A stretch of 64,000 nucleotides of DNA from Xanthoparmelia taractica (Eukaryota; Ascomycota; Lecanoromycetes; Lecanorales; Parmeliaceae): the NCBI GenBank assembly GCA_033085395.1, contig JANQBS010000042.1, positions 1 to 64,000 on the forward strand. Direction: 5' to 3'. Under the pieces are notes generated by a model, which searched no databases, was not told the origin of the DNA, and saw nothing but the letters and a program-made list of their open reading frames with translations. Shown here one piece after another: positions 44,881-56,736 of the stretch. Position 1 is the first letter of the stretch. Every line of letters begins with the position of its first letter. A program made the translations under genes and the position numbers.

Positions 44881-46056
44881 ATGTCTTACGTACCTTTCAA
44901 GCCGAGAGCAAGCCTGACTAAGGTGGTTGGCTCACATCTTGATGGTAGTAACAACTGGCGTAGAGGGGGAGCACAATGTGTTATGGTTTCATCTGACGCG
45001 CCCAGAAGCGCACACCACCGAACACCACGAGTCTTTAAGGAATGTGGATCCTTTGAGACTCTGACACTGAACCAACCTCTCACAGCCGAGTCACAGTCTA
45101 TCCAACTGGATCAACGTCCGTTCATTGCAGATACCGAGTGTATCCACCTCGACTCCCCAAGCCTTCAGACATCCTACAAAAGGCAAGGCCTTGTACAATT
45201 GGAGAATTCGCTTGCCTTTCAAGATGGCAACGATGAATTCTACATCAATCATGATATGGATGCAGCATATCTCGTAGAGGAACATTCCAAGCTCAAGGGT
45301 ACTATTGAGGGAGTTCGAGTGGAAGTCACTGGCGCTCAGGCCCATGGCCGACCACTGTCTGTGCTTCTACTCTATATCAGTTGCCTTAAGACGATAGCTT
45401 TCCGGAAAGAGGCCGAGCCTGCGAACCGTCAGGGCTACGTCGAATTTGCAATGAGTGTCGATCGGAGACTTGAGGAAATGTCGGAGTTTTCTGGCGAAGA
45501 AATGGACAGTGATGCGGGTGATCAGCGGACGGATGCGATCTATAAACCGACGCAACCAGCAATCGAGGGATGGGAGACGGGCAGAATTGAAACCGGGGCT
45601 AGCGATGAGCGCCATATCGAAGGATTAGAGATGACCCCCTGGACGATGAGTCGTCCATATTCATGTATTGCACCCGAGAACGATAATCTGGGGGACAGGC
45701 TTATCCCGTCATACGACAGGAGCAAAAAGGGAACTCTCAGCCCTAAAGATGCGGCCCTTATCTTCTAGAACAGGATCCCTTGGCACCTAGAGCCTCCAAA
45801 TGGGCCAATATGGGTTAGATTCCTTGCTCGGGTGGTTCGCATGACAAACCCAATACAGGACGAGGGCTCTACTGTGGCATCAGAGACTACCTCCGAGGAT
45901 GAGATCTGGCTAATGAACGAGGCTCGAGCCCGAGCGTCTCCTTCCGCGTCGGACGATGAGCTACCTCTCTGGGAGAAGTCATTATTGAACATGGGCAGAT
46001 CCCGACTCACTCGATCTGAGTCAGAAATCGATCGGGAAGATGAGCTGGGAGACTGA
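44881..46056 (+). CDS. Hypothetical protein ORF interrupted by one in-frame TAG
   Basis: From the first in-frame ATG (44881) the frame runs 295 codons to TAG at 45766-45768, then stays open in the same frame for a further 95 codons to TGA at 46054-46056. I do not recognise the protein. It is hydrophilic, rich in Glu, Ser and Asp, with a central Val-Arg-Val-Glu-Val-Thr-Gly stretch and an acidic tail (Ser-Glu-Asp-Glu-Ile-Trp, Asp-Asp-Glu-Leu-Pro-Leu-Trp-Glu-Lys) after the TAG. The tail looks coding because its composition matches the part before the stop. Either the protein ends at the TAG, or the TAG is a recent nonsense change, or it is read through. The frame also stays open upstream of the ATG to 44749 without a start. 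Confidence 0.5.
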
Positions 46057-47502
46057 CACTGAACAATCCGACTGTCTCCGCAATCGATTCTGCTTAGATA
46101 GTTCACAGGCGCAACGACTTGTCGCCACATAATTTCCACTCTCATGTCTGCATATCTCGTGTGGACACGGCCTCCTAGAAGTGAATGAAGTGGACCACGT
46201 CGTAGTATTCGCAGAAAATCGTCAGCAGTGATAACGAAACTTGGACAGCTTGTATCAACTTTTGAAATTGTGAACTATTATACCAACTCGCCTATACTGT
46301 TGCCTTGCTTTGTTTTGGACCGGGGCATCTTTTAAACCTGAACTGTCAACCTCCTCCTGTCACACTCTACAGGTCCAGAAATTCTTCTGCAACAGCATTT
46401 TAATCATGTGCTTTTGGAGTACACTCAGGCATCGATCCAGACGTACAATTTGCATTGCACACAGTCCACCTCCCGAATAATGTCAATTCTTACTTTCAAA
46501 ATCTCGTTTCTTCTCTTTCTACCACTTCACCTTTTACCTAAGCCCTGCTGATGTATATTAAATAAGTGCTGCGCTAGTATTGCTTTTCTCAAGCTCAGCA
46601 ATGAGACAAGAGAAAAATACATCTAGCAGTGTCACTTGCCAACCGCGTTCATTCCACCGTTAGAGTTTGGTGGTGAATCTAGTGGTGAATTTCGTCCATT
46701 CATCTTTATGCTTCATATTCAGTGACAAATCTCTCATGAGCATCCCCTATTTAAACTCCTTAGGTCTCCAACATCTTTCTCCTTTCCACCTACATCTATC
46801 CTCTATCAATAAGATCAAGCATCTTCCACATCTATATATTGCCTAGAGCAGCAAATCGACTGATCCTGCCTTGGCTTGTCTTATCTCATGATGGGTGCAG
46901 GGCTTCGCTATACGCTTTAGCATCTTGAAGAGTATAGTCTTCGGAGTTGACCTGTCTTCCTCAACACTACATTACTTTCCCCCCATTTCTACATCAATGC
47001 TAGCCAATTGCTTGATTCTAAATCCACAACTTAGAAGCCGGCTTAGATTTCATCATGCTTTGCTTATTTGAAATAAGCATTAAGGGCCCATTTCGCCAAT
47101 TCCGTATCTGTCCTCACCCGGTTCACATTCAACCGTAACGCCACAGCCAATTTTTCCGTGGCTCCCTTCGTCCACCGTAAGCACCACAACGAGCGTGGTC
47201 ATGCTAATATCACAACTCCCAGCTGGACTCATGAGGAGTTACCATCATTAATCAGTGATAGGCCAATGAAGACGGCAAGAGTCGAACCGTTCTATCTGAG
47301 CTCTCCAAATCTGTGAAGACGCGGTCTGCTGCCTTGGACATGGCCGCCTTCCGAGCCACTGAGAACAATTCCAGGTCACATTTACCAATGAAACAAGGAG
47401 CACTGCGCGCGTTGAATGTTCTTGCATTCGTGTATCCTTAAGTCGAAGCTCCTTTGAACACCAATTCCAAACCACATAACCTTTCTTGCTCAGCTATCGG
47501 AA
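46057..47502. other. Pyrimidine-rich intergenic region
   Basis: About 1.45 kb, rich in CT on the plus strand. A tatttaaactcc element at 46749 followed by a long C/T/A leader-like stretch (46760-46850) resembles a fungal promoter, and a similar tatttaaa plus pyrimidine block occurs at 57126 and 61983. No coding frame can be supported directly after it. Confidence 0.4.
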
Positions 47503-48255
47503 ATGCAAGGTCATGTATGGCGAAAAAAGCGCCCTACGCGTTGCGGATGTACGTCGTTCTCAGCTTCTCTATACCACCAGAAAGTGGAATCCTCGGATAT
47601 TTACTACATATATAAATTTTTCGCTGTTGGAGCCAAACAGGGGCGTGCTGAGTGTGCATGCCAATATTCCACTGACGAAAATGACGGACTAGTCGCATAT
47701 TCAAACCAGAAGCAGGGCACTTGGAACGCGTGTCAAACATATAGCCGGCCAGAAACAACAACCTCAGAGACGGGTCTCATCAAGCGGCAATTACGTCTAC
47801 CCTGCAGCGACCTTCTAGGCTCTGGGTGTAATGCTGTCGGATTTAATGCTGTCGGATGTAATGCTGTCTGGCTCAACTCAGACAACTCTTGCCCACTTTG
47901 CCGAAGAGAGATCTTTCCAGCACAGCCGCAACCTGGTGACAGTGAAGCATGCTCTGTCACATCTGAGGAAGCAGAAGACGATTTCCAGGACAATGGAACT
48001 CCGGGGACTGAGCTGAGTTGTATGCCAGGCTCAATGAAAATGAGGGGTTCAGAGAATGTTCGAGAAAATTGCGCTGACCGTGGGTTTGGTCACTTCGGTT
48101 TCGAGAAATATCCAGATGATAGTGTTCATCACTATTGGCTCTTTTCAACCCTGCAACCTACGCACCAGTACAATCACCGTTTTAGCCAATCGGACCACAT
48201 CTTCAACAAAGGCAGCTTCGCTAGAGTTCCGACAATATATCACTCAGAGAATTGA
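47503..48255 (+). CDS. RING-like ORF with internal 15-bp triplication
   Basis: This 250-codon frame holds the second half of a RING-finger pattern: Leu-Pro-Cys-Ser-Asp-Leu-Leu-Gly-Ser-Gly-Cys, a tandem repeat, then Trp-Leu-Asn-Ser-Asp-Asn-Ser-Cys-Pro-Leu-Cys-Arg-Arg-Glu-Ile-Phe. In a working RING-H2 the position after Leu-Pro-Cys-x is His; here it is Asp, and the usual Ile-x-x-Trp-Leu spacing is stretched by Gly-Cys-Asn-Ala-Val/Gly-Phe-Asn-Ala-Val units. The first Cys pair is not clear. The C-terminal ~100 residues look unconstrained. Relatives are ubiquitin ligases; this copy is probably decayed or mis-spliced, and introns were not resolved. Confidence 0.45.
   Translation: MQGHVWRKKRPTRCGCTSFSASLYHQKVESSDIYYIYKFFAVGAKQGRAECACQYSTDENDGLVAYSNQKQGTWNACQTYSRPETTTSETGLIKRQLRLPCSDLLGSGCNAVGFNAVGCNAVWLNSDNSCPLCRREIFPAQPQPGDSEACSVTSEEAEDDFQDNGTPGTELSCMPGSMKMRGSENVRENCADRGFGHFGFEKYPDDSVHHYWLFSTLQPTHQYNHRFSQSDHIFNKGSFARVPTIYHSEN
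47824..47868 (+). repeat. Three tandem 15-bp units in a RING-like ORF
   Basis: Three 15-nt units (gggtgtaatgctgtc, ggatttaatgctgtc, ggatgtaatgctgtc) lie head to tail and keep the reading frame, adding the five-residue unit Gly-(Cys/Phe)-Asn-Ala-Val three times exactly between two RING zinc-ligand motifs. Confidence 0.95.
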
Positions 48256-48297
48256 CTATTGCATGCATACTTTCAGTTATTCTATTAAAGTTCTAGC

Positions 48298-49184
48298 ATG
48301 CTCCAGGAGTTGTTAAAACATCAAATGAAGGAGGTGGAAAACCTCCAGGTGAAATCCAACAAGATGCAGGTCGATGAATCGTCGATGTCAAAAATTCTTA
48401 ACAGTGAAGAGAAAGGACTAGCATGCTGTACGCTAGCAGAAAGCGCAAAGGAGAGCCAGAAGCTACCGCCGAAAGTAAAAAGCCAAAGCCAGCTAATTCC
48501 AGTGTGCAGGGTGGTGACTAAGAGCTAGCTTTCGAGCATGCTAGGAACCCCCCTTCGTACCTACCTACTAGCCTAGCCACTAAGCTCAATCATAAGCAGA
48601 TGGTAGAGGTACCGGTTATTATAAGGGATAATAAACGAACGTGGGAGATAATAGGGACGTGTAATGCCGAGAAAGCTTATAAGATGTTCTGATCGATTCT
48701 GGCGGAGAAACTGAAGTTGATGAAGCCCTTGCTAGCTCAACATCTATTCGCTGCGGTGGAACCAAAGGAGTTAGAGTTACTAAAGCTCGGAGATACTCTA
48801 CTGTCAGGACTCCTAGGATCTACTGACAACCTACTGTACGAGAGTAATACGAAAAACGACAGAATTATAAAAGCCCATTTTAAGTCCTACCTCACTACTA
48901 TCAGCTTCAACCTAAAAACACTTATCGAGACTGAGAAAGATATCAAGTAAAGCGCTTCTCAGACTAACTCCCTAATAAAGACTAAAGTTGCTCTCACCTT
49001 ACAAAACGTAGTGCAAGGGAAAACCATAATAACAGCGATAGAGCATTCCAAGATCTTGAGAGCTCAGGCTAGCTTCCAGAACAGTGCCGTTGAGGTAGTT
49101 AGGAGGGAGTTGGCTAGCTACGGGGTGGAAATAAATCATCATCTTCTATCAGCGTTGTGGATAAGCTGGTCGTAAGAGCTTATC
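48298..49184 (+). pseudogene. Degenerate coding-like segment of unknown origin
   Basis: In one plus-strand frame from 48600 three open pieces follow one another, broken by TGA (~48690) and TAA (~48948): a 30-codon piece, 48717-48950 (Leu/Lys/Glu-rich helical) and a piece ending Val-Val-Arg-Arg-Glu-Leu-Ala-Ser-Tyr-Gly-Val-Glu-Ile-Asn. A separate helical frame lies at 48298-48528. The composition is that of real helical protein with scattered stops, so I read it as a decayed gene or transposon gag-like remnant. No family is recognised. Confidence 0.35.
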
Positions 49185-50006
49185 ATGCCAGGATACAGCC
49201 ACGGCGGCAACCGCAGGCTGTTCCTTTCTCGCTACGAACTCTGCTCTGCTACAGACAATTCGCAAAGAGTGGTCACGTCGCTGATGGACCTCAGTGACGC
49301 ATGTGTTGCAAAGATTATGATCTCGAGCATGAGTGGCGTGGAGCGATCAAGAGCCTATCCGGCAATTTACTCCACAGAGAATCTTCGCTCGAGCTACGTC
49401 AATAAAGGTCAAGCAGCAAAACCCAAAGACGAGGATTCAGGTTTCTTGAGATACCAGGTGGTTTTCGGTATATTCGAGATACACGGCGATGAAGGAGAAG
49501 TCAAAGGCTCTCCTCTAATACGGGCAGTCCCAGGACTCCGCCCGCACGGTGATTATAACTTGCAAGCCGGACTTCTTTGCGAAGATCAGTCACTCGATTA
49601 CGATTTCAACGCGGCAGCGGACCGTGCACAGGCCGTCTGCCTAAAACTCGAATCGAAGCAGCGTACCACCGAAGCTACACCACAAGACCAAGACCTGAAA
49701 GGCAATCTCATCAACCGCAGTTCTGACGCTGAACTGGGGTCGCGACGCTCTCTGTTCGGGCCTTGGACGGAGAGCACTACCAGCGGCACGCCTTCTGACT
49801 CCGCTTCGAGGAAGCGGACGAGGACCTCTACTCCTACACCTACCGCGACACCCACTTTTGATGATCCTAAAAAATGGTGGCATCAAAAGTTATTGAATGA
49901 ATTGGTCCTTGTTGGTCAATTGGTGAGAAATACAAGGTCCATCATTGCGGATGGCGAACCCTTCGACTATAGAGGATCACATGGCAGCAGTGTCGAAAGC
50001 AAGTAA
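49185..50006 (+). CDS. Hypothetical protein
   Basis: A 273-codon frame from a true ATG. I recognise no domain. It has a Ser/Thr/Arg-rich segment (Thr-Ser-Thr-Pro-Thr-Pro-Thr-Ala-Thr-Pro-Thr) followed by Asp-Pro-Lys-Lys-Trp-Trp-His-Gln-Lys-Leu-Leu-Asn-Glu-Leu near the end. A GTAAGA donor at 50003 overlaps the stop, and an open frame at 50049-50264 (Val-Arg-Phe-Gly-Phe-Gln-Pro-Glu-Arg-Pro-Pro) starts after an acceptor-like TACTAAG, so a further exon is likely, but the phases do not join cleanly. A third frame at 50271-50510 could be more of the same gene. It is hydrophilic with no signal peptide. Confidence 0.45.
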   Translation: MPGYSHGGNRRLFLSRYELCSATDNSQRVVTSLMDLSDACVAKIMISSMSGVERSRAYPAIYSTENLRSSYVNKGQAAKPKDEDSGFLRYQVVFGIFEIHGDEGEVKGSPLIRAVPGLRPHGDYNLQAGLLCEDQSLDYDFNAAADRAQAVCLKLESKQRTTEATPQDQDLKGNLINRSSDAELGSRRSLFGPWTESTTSGTPSDSASRKRTRTSTPTPTATPTFDDPKKWWHQKLLNELVLVGQLVRNTRSIIADGEPFDYRGSHGSSVESK

Positions 50007-50510
50007 GAGTTTCTAAGGAGATAACTACTCACGAACCACCTTACTAAGGTCGATGACTCAGTCACGGAAGTTGTATCGCACGTGGTCCGGTTCGGCTTCC
50101 AACCTGAGCGGCCTCCATTTGTCAGACTCAGCAGGAGGAAAGCCGCGAAGATCGTGACGCTGGCTGCCAGAATCGGGCAGATTTCCCAACCTGAAGTTCA
50201 AGTGACCTTGGTCACTCACTCGAGAATGGGACTCCAAGACCACTTATTATACTCCCGACCATAAGGGTGAATGGCTGATCGGCAAGCCAATTCGCATATT
50301 CCTGTGTACAGAGCGCCATGCGGTAATCTACCTAGGATATGGATCGGTCAGGGCAACATGTTTGAAGATGCGCCCATTGCCATTACCTTCAAGGGCGACA
50401 CTGAAAATCGAAGCGGCATTTATAGAGACGTTGACCGTGATTTGAAGTCCAGCTTTGAAGCATCTTTATCAACAATTTGGACTCCCTCAGGGGTGGATAC
50501 TAATCGCTGA

Positions 50511-51766
50511 TGGTTTCAGACACATCAGAGCTCAAGGTTGAGGTTCAGCAACGATCAGAACCCCAAGTAAGAACCACAAATTTTCCCTTCAAGAACCTTC
50601 TGTGGCTATAGCAAGCCCAACGGACGGCTTACCATTGAGGGAGCAGTGAAGGACCTTTCTGGAATGCAGAACGCCAAAATGGTACTCGAACACGACGAGA
50701 TGTCGGGCGGCGTTGATTCACAGAACAGAGGAATTTAGGATCTGAAGACGGATATCCGGGTCTGAGATCGCAACGCAGAATCTCGCGAATGACTTTTAGT
50801 ATAGTAGCTCACCGTCTATAGAACAAATGACAGGCTCTTGGCCCCTTTTCAAATGGTACCATTTGATATGCATTTCGAGATCAAAATTCAATTGTTATTG
50901 AATGCGGATTGTCCGTTTCCTGTAGGTTTTTTCTCCCACCATCGATCTACGCTGAAATCTTGTAATTAATACTTCATACCTGCTGTTGTTGCCAACATGT
51001 GTCAGACACGCAACTATCACATGATTATCGGTGCACTGGCTAAATTCTGAACCTCTAAGAGAAGCCGATAAGTCCTAGATTGTACAGTGTGACCATTTGT
51101 AAATGATCAAAGACGAATTTCCTCTCCTTATATTGAGTTTACAAGGCTGCACTTCATGCAGTATACAGAAGAATGGATTGAAATGATACCACGGCAGTGC
51201 CGACAGCAACCATGAAGTGACTAGACACGAATCAGACGTCCATGAGCAGAGAAGGAAAAAGAAGGTTACAGCATGTGCATTGAGCGGTATAGGCAAGTTA
51301 TCAAGCGTTCCGTAGCAGATCAAAACCCCAAAGCATACCAGACAATGGAAGACTGACGCAACGGGAGGGTTTTTGGATACGGCGAGCAACGGGGCACCAT
51401 CCCGATGCTGGTGACGATGAGAAAGCACCCGGTTATGCAGGAAGAACACAGAGAGTCCGTTATCATGCGCCTGGTCGGGTTGACGGAATACAGCAGGCTC
51501 GATCAAGCAACCGCAAGCCATCCAAGGCCATCGTAGCTGCTGTGGTAAACATCTTTGTTGCCTGACGGGCACGAATCTAGCCAGACAGTGTTAAGGATCT
51601 GTTGACGCGCGCATTTAAACCGGTCATTACGGATCATGCTGTACTTCTATCATAGTATACTCCGTTCCCTATCGAAAACTAATGCATTCACTGAACTAGA
51701 TAGATTCAAGTAGTGCCACCCTCCCGCTGGCTCTGCGCCTTCCTTGATTGTGGGCTTGTGGGATGT
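50511..51766. other. No supported gene
   Basis: About 1.25 kb. The minus-strand frame at 51075-51572 (165 codons) is Cys/His/Leu-rich but shows no domain or start context, and its composition looks like chance translation. No repeats or RNA genes seen. Confidence 0.45.
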
Positions 51767-54700
51767 TTAAGGGCCACAGGCTCGCAGAACCGACCATCCG
51801 AATACTCTGCCGCTTATTATAGATTTCTGAACATTGAGGTCCACGGGATACCTCCCTATAGCCACTGGTATCGGCTGACAGTCAGAGGTTTCACCTTCCT
51901 CATCAGTGTACTCCCAATGACTTTGTTGATTGCGTCCACGAAATGTCCGGCTTAAGTTGGACATCATTGGGGATTCCACTTCCAACATCAACTGCCATCT
52001 GCCTATTTGATGCTGTACTCGCACTCTTACCTGTGTATCCATTTTGAAGCTAGTTTTCTCTTGAAGCCGTGTGACATCCCACATTGACGACCAGACTTTG
52101 TCATGTTTCGCGGCCAACATCTCAATCTGACGGCCCTCCCTCGGCTTGCTCCTACATTTTCTCAGGTCGCCACATGGGCTTATTGATTGGTTCACGCAAA
52201 TCGCCGTCTCAAGTACAGAAGGCTCCTTGAACCAGGATGATGGCTTCTTGTCTTTGGAGCAACGACCGAAGCTATCTTCCACGATGACCGCTGTGGTCAT
52301 TGTATTGGTGGTGTCTTTCAAGAACGGTATCCAGTTCTGATCTTTCAGCTCAAGCATGACTCGTCTTGGTTCACTACAGTTTCGAGGGAGCCATAACGCG
52401 TAAAATTGCTTGTATTCCTCACGATATCCTGTCCTTGCTAGGACCCTAAGGCATACAAGTATGGCGTCCCCAATATCTTTTCTCCAAGCTGGGTTGGAAT
52501 CCCATAAATGACCTAAGGCTTTTGGATCTTCATTGCGAACGGCTTTCTTATAACTTGCAGATATATAGCTTTCCCGGACTCCGTCCGAATTGTGTCCATC
52601 CAAATCACTCCAGTCAAAATTTCCTAGAAGGGCAAGGACACTTTCCGACCCGAGGACCCGGACAAGCCGCACACGCTCTGCGTTCATGTTACAAAGAGAG
52701 ATCGCCACACTCCAGTAGTTTTGAAATTTTTGCGGCTTGCGTGAGCTCGGATCGTTCTCCCACCGTTCGAGGATAGAAATTTTGAGAGGAGTTCCCTTCT
52801 TATCTTCTACTGTCCTGTTGATACCAAATTGAGCACCGTGGCTGCCTAGCACCAATGAGGTCTGGTATGAAACAACCTTACGGTATCCCTCGGAGGTCAT
52901 TAAAAACCCCAAGCGGTTATAGTCTTTCAAGTGCTGTGTCATGTCGTCTACTGAACACCTGCATCTTCTCCATTTCAGTTGCTGGTTTGTACCGGCACCA
53001 ATCAGAAGTTGCGCGTTTAGTACGAATCCAGGTTTCCCGTCCACCAAGCCCTCAATTTCGCTGCTCATATCTTCAAACCCATCTATCCAGTGACATAAGC
53101 GCTCGTCATCTCTTATACCTGGATGTTTTGTGGGATCATGTTTCCACGGCACAATGGAGCCCCCCCTGAGTTGTACTTTGCTATTACTCCCGGATACTTC
53201 GGATAATGGACCTGCCATACAGGACCCCAAACATCCGCAAATGTTTTGATATCAGTGGAAAGGTACAGCGCTGAGCGCGGGGATCCTCTAGAGGCTCGCT
53301 CAAAAACCAAGACATCGCGATCTCCTAAGAATCTCGCCAGACAATTCAACGGCAACATTTGTAGCTGTACTGGTCCCAGACGTGGCAAGTTGTCTGGACT
53401 GCCTGGCCATCTGAGACTTTCGGTTGGTAAAGATATCCTATGATCTTTAATATAAGAAAACCCCTCGCTAATGTCATCAACGTGGACATAAGCGTAAGAT
53501 ATCACGATGAGATCAAGTAATTCTATAATGCCTCGCCAACTCGAGAAATACGCTGTGTGGTTTTCTATCACTCTTTTGTTGGGCACACGACCTTGTTGCA
53601 ATGATATACTGACAAGACTAGTCAGGGCATCGTCGTCCCATAATTCAAGATTTCCTATTATAGTATTGAACCTTTCTTGGATCAGGGAGAACTCAGCGTT
53701 GTGCAGTCTGTGATGAACCCACGCATCGTATATCTCAAGAGCGACCTCGGCGAAAGATTCCGCAATGTTTAGCAAATCTTTAATGACCAGCCGCTTAAGT
53801 TTTACCACATTGTTCCGATCAATACGGACCAATGGCCCTAAAACCAAAGCACTGACATAGTCTCCGGCGAGTCTAGCCGCCTGTAGGGACTTGCAATTGT
53901 CAACAACGAGGTGAAGCATTTTCTGACAGACAGAAAATTCCATCAAGATCCAGAGGTGAAGTTCTTCAAGACTACTCTGTGGGTAGAGTGGCTCGTATCT
54001 ATGGACTACCGCCATCTTTCTTGGATCAATATGAATGAAAGGCTCATTCCATAAGTCGAACGCGGCAATCTGACGAAGTGGGTGCGTATCTGACAGAGAA
54101 GCAGAAGTAGACTCGTCTACAGGTCGACCCTTGGTGATCCAGAACAAGCTCCTCTTCACAATACTCGTTCGCACTCCTTCAAAGTCTGACGGTTTGCTCC
54201 ATTGAGAAAGGAAATTGTCCGCAGTTGAGGTGGCGTCTTCTTCAAAAGGCTGTACACCCAAGGAATGAGCACGGTTATTCTTGTTCTGATTTTGGGCCAG
54301 ACAAGACGTCGGTTCATCGTCGCTATCACTTTGATCATCATCAATACTCGCACTATCCCCATGTAGGCTTGATCCAGTTCGGAAGTCGTAGATCCTGCAA
54401 TGTCAGCTTTGGTACGAGAAATCATACGACGACGTACTGTGGGGCTTGCCCTCTAGAAGGACTCTTGATTCTCTCGAAGAATCAGAGAGTTTAGCTTTCA
54501 TACGCGCCAGCTTATCTTCGTCGTAGAATACAGATTTAATTTCCTCCTATTCACAAGATTACCATTGGTATCAGAGCATGCACAGCTCCAAATGCTGGAA
54601 AAGGCACCAACCTGTGTCAATTCACGAGGAACAGTGATCAAATACGAGTCGTCCTCAGCCTAGAAGCGGGGTCATCCCCCATTCAGGGTATCAATCAGTA

Positions 54701-54813
54701 AAACTCACCTCAAGAACGTAAGGTTGTCCTTGAGACCCAAAAAGAGCGCGCAAGACATCTCCCAATTTCTCCTTGTCGATATCTCTCTTTGGAAGTCGTT
54801 GTTGGATAGCCAT
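51767..54813 (-). CDS. Large uncharacterised protein, with a one-base frameshift at a G7 tract
   Basis: Exons 54813-54709, 54659-54612 and from 54546 to ~54435 have consensus splice ends and join in phase. After a short, unresolved intron (~54394-54435) a long frame runs 54394-53113 and a second one, shifted by one base, 53230-51767. The two overlap at a run of seven G on the coding strand (53160-53166); reading six G would join them into one protein of ~950 residues. The N-terminus has Leu-Pro-Lys-Arg-Asp-Ile-Asp-Lys-Glu-Lys-Leu-Gly-Asp-Val-Leu, then an acidic Asp-Asp-Asp-Gln-Ser-Asp-Ser-Asp-Asp-Glu patch; the rest is mixed alpha-helical and Trp-rich. No membrane segment, NTPase or catalytic motif is seen. 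Family unknown to me. Confidence 0.65.
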
Positions 54814-55684
54814 ATTGTACCTTCGTTCTGTTATTGAAGCTGGTAAGATTTTGCAAGAGTCCAAAATGCGATTGCCCCGCGGGATTTTGTTCCCGGACCT
54901 ACCTAGTACGGCAGCCTAGTTCTACATGTAAGGCGGCGCTCACCCGAGGCCCGATCGGGTGGGCAGATTTCTGTCTTCTTGGCGAAAACTCTACGGGTTG
55001 AGCGGCAGACCTCAAATACAGTGACTTGGATTATGACTTTTTTGTCTTTTTTTACGGCTTCCATACGGCCTATAATCGTTACATATATAAGTTGAATGAT
55101 ATGTACTCGGTAATTTCTTTCGCTTCGGGCTTGGCATTATGTACAGAGCATTGGTGTGGAAGAGTTAGTCTGGCGCCTTGGGCAGTAGCTGCAGTCCCGT
55201 GATGATCATCGGCCTCGTAGCAACTCAGAATTACCGCTACTCAGCTATCTACCATCTTTCAAGCTATACCATCCTCCTACATCTCAACTCTCAAGGCGAG
55301 TTCTAATTACCCAGCCACCATCAGTGTCGCTAGTCACTCGGCCCTTGCGTCTTTGCAGCCTTAAAACACTTAAATTGACACATGGTGCAGAAGCTGCACC
55401 GGAATCAATATGCTGAAGAGCAAGACACCAAAGCTCTCAAGGCCACAAGAGGAGGAGAACTTCTTCGATGAGATCCTCTCAGAAGGCACTTGATCACCTG
55501 TTACAGCTTTTCAGAGCATAACTGACTCTCGCCAGGCAAACATGTACTGGTCATCCAAAAGACGCCCGCCATAGTTACCAGAGCACTGCCTCAAACGACC
55601 TGCCATTATGGCTACCACTGCGACCACAGAGGACGGCTAGAGCCGAGAACCTACCGATTTAGTATCGAGCGCAGGGAAAGAGCA
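54814..55684. other. Intergenic region, no gene seen
   Basis: About 870 bp upstream of the large unknown gene. No reading frame with protein character. Probably contains promoters on both sides. Confidence 0.5.
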
Positions 55685-56736
55685 ATGTCCACAACGCATC
55701 CAATTGGCTTTAGAGGCGAAAAGCCGCTGAGCGAGGTCCTAAAGTCACCCACGATCATGGGCTATGGGAAAGGAGGCGAGATCTGGATATGTGTGACTTG
55801 CTACGAGGGCATACTGGATGGCAGGCTGTACCGAAAAATATTCGGAGACGGAGAGGATCCTACCGGGTTTCACCCACTGATTCAGTGGTCAAACCTCATA
55901 GTCCCAGAGACCCGTTCGCTTCCGGGGTTCCCGGGCATGTTCACCCTTACTTCGCCACAAAGGTATACGGTGAACCTATGGATTGCAGTTCACCGGTGAC
56001 TCGTTTACCTCTACGAAAACCCCAACGTCAAAAAGCTGCTGGATGATGGGGTCTATGTTGAAAAGGCTTTCCCAGGCGATGTCTTCCCAGCATGAATGTC
56101 GATGAAGCCCTTTATATTGACGAGGAAACTCGAGATTCCATGGGCTATGCACCAAACGGGAAATGCGCGCAGCTTCGACGGGGCCAAGTTCTGAACACCA
56201 GACTGAGCGACACATTGGCTATGAGTGATGAGTTGGTGAACTCTCTGAAGAGTGAGGCAGTATATGTGAGCTCCGACGAGTCAAAGCTTGAGCAAGAAGG
56301 ATCTCGCCAGAGGGACAGCGACAGTGATGAGCGTCAGAGGGACAGCGTCGGTGATAATGACGATGATGAGGAGGAGGAGGAGGAGGAGGAACAAGAAGAG
56401 GAAGAACAAGAAGAGGAGGAACAAGAAGAGCGCCAGGACAGGAGAACTGATGACAACGTGCTCAACAATGCAGAAGAGAAGCCTCCTGTTACTGCAGAAC
56501 CCACATCTACCACTCCCTCAGCCGCTCTTGAAACATCAACCCGTGGCAGGAAACGCGACCGCGAAGGGAAGCCCGTTGTCGAGCCAGCGGTCTCAAGTAC
56601 TGCGAAAACTGAGATAGACGATCCCACTCAAGACGATGGAGGAATTCAGTCTACGGACAGCGACGGCGAGGGAGCGAGGAGGAAGAGGGCAAAGCTCGCT
56701 TGGAAGTGGTACCTCAAGAGCCGTTATTGTTCTTGA
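55685..56736 (+). CDS. Hypothetical protein with poly-Glu tract
   Basis: The supported part is 56092-56736, a 214-codon frame from a true ATG: Met-Asn-Val-Asp-Glu-Ala-Leu-Tyr-Ile-Asp-Glu-Glu, then a run of Asp and Glu broken by Gln (GAG/GAA/GAT repeats, 56362-56430), then a basic Arg-Gly-Arg-Lys-Arg and Arg-Arg-Lys-Arg-Ala-Lys stretch typical of nuclear proteins. Upstream, 55685-56094 contains protein-like pieces in more than one frame (Gly-Glu-Ile-Trp-Ile-Cys-Val-Thr-Cys-Tyr; Tyr-Glu-Asn-Pro-Asn-Val-Lys-Lys-Leu-Leu-Asp-Asp-Gly), so the gene probably starts near 55685 with unresolved introns or a frameshift. Function unknown. Confidence 0.5.

Noticed and set aside
45765..46145. 126-codon minus-strand ORF
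   Set aside because: Antisense to the tail of the TAG-split ORF; its Ser-rich composition mirrors the acidic codons of the other strand.
54566..54577. tggtatcagagc, identical to the copia primer-binding site for initiator tRNA-Met
   Set aside because: It lies inside a short intron of the large minus-strand gene, with no LTR on its 5' side and no Gag-Pol after it. Most likely coincidence.
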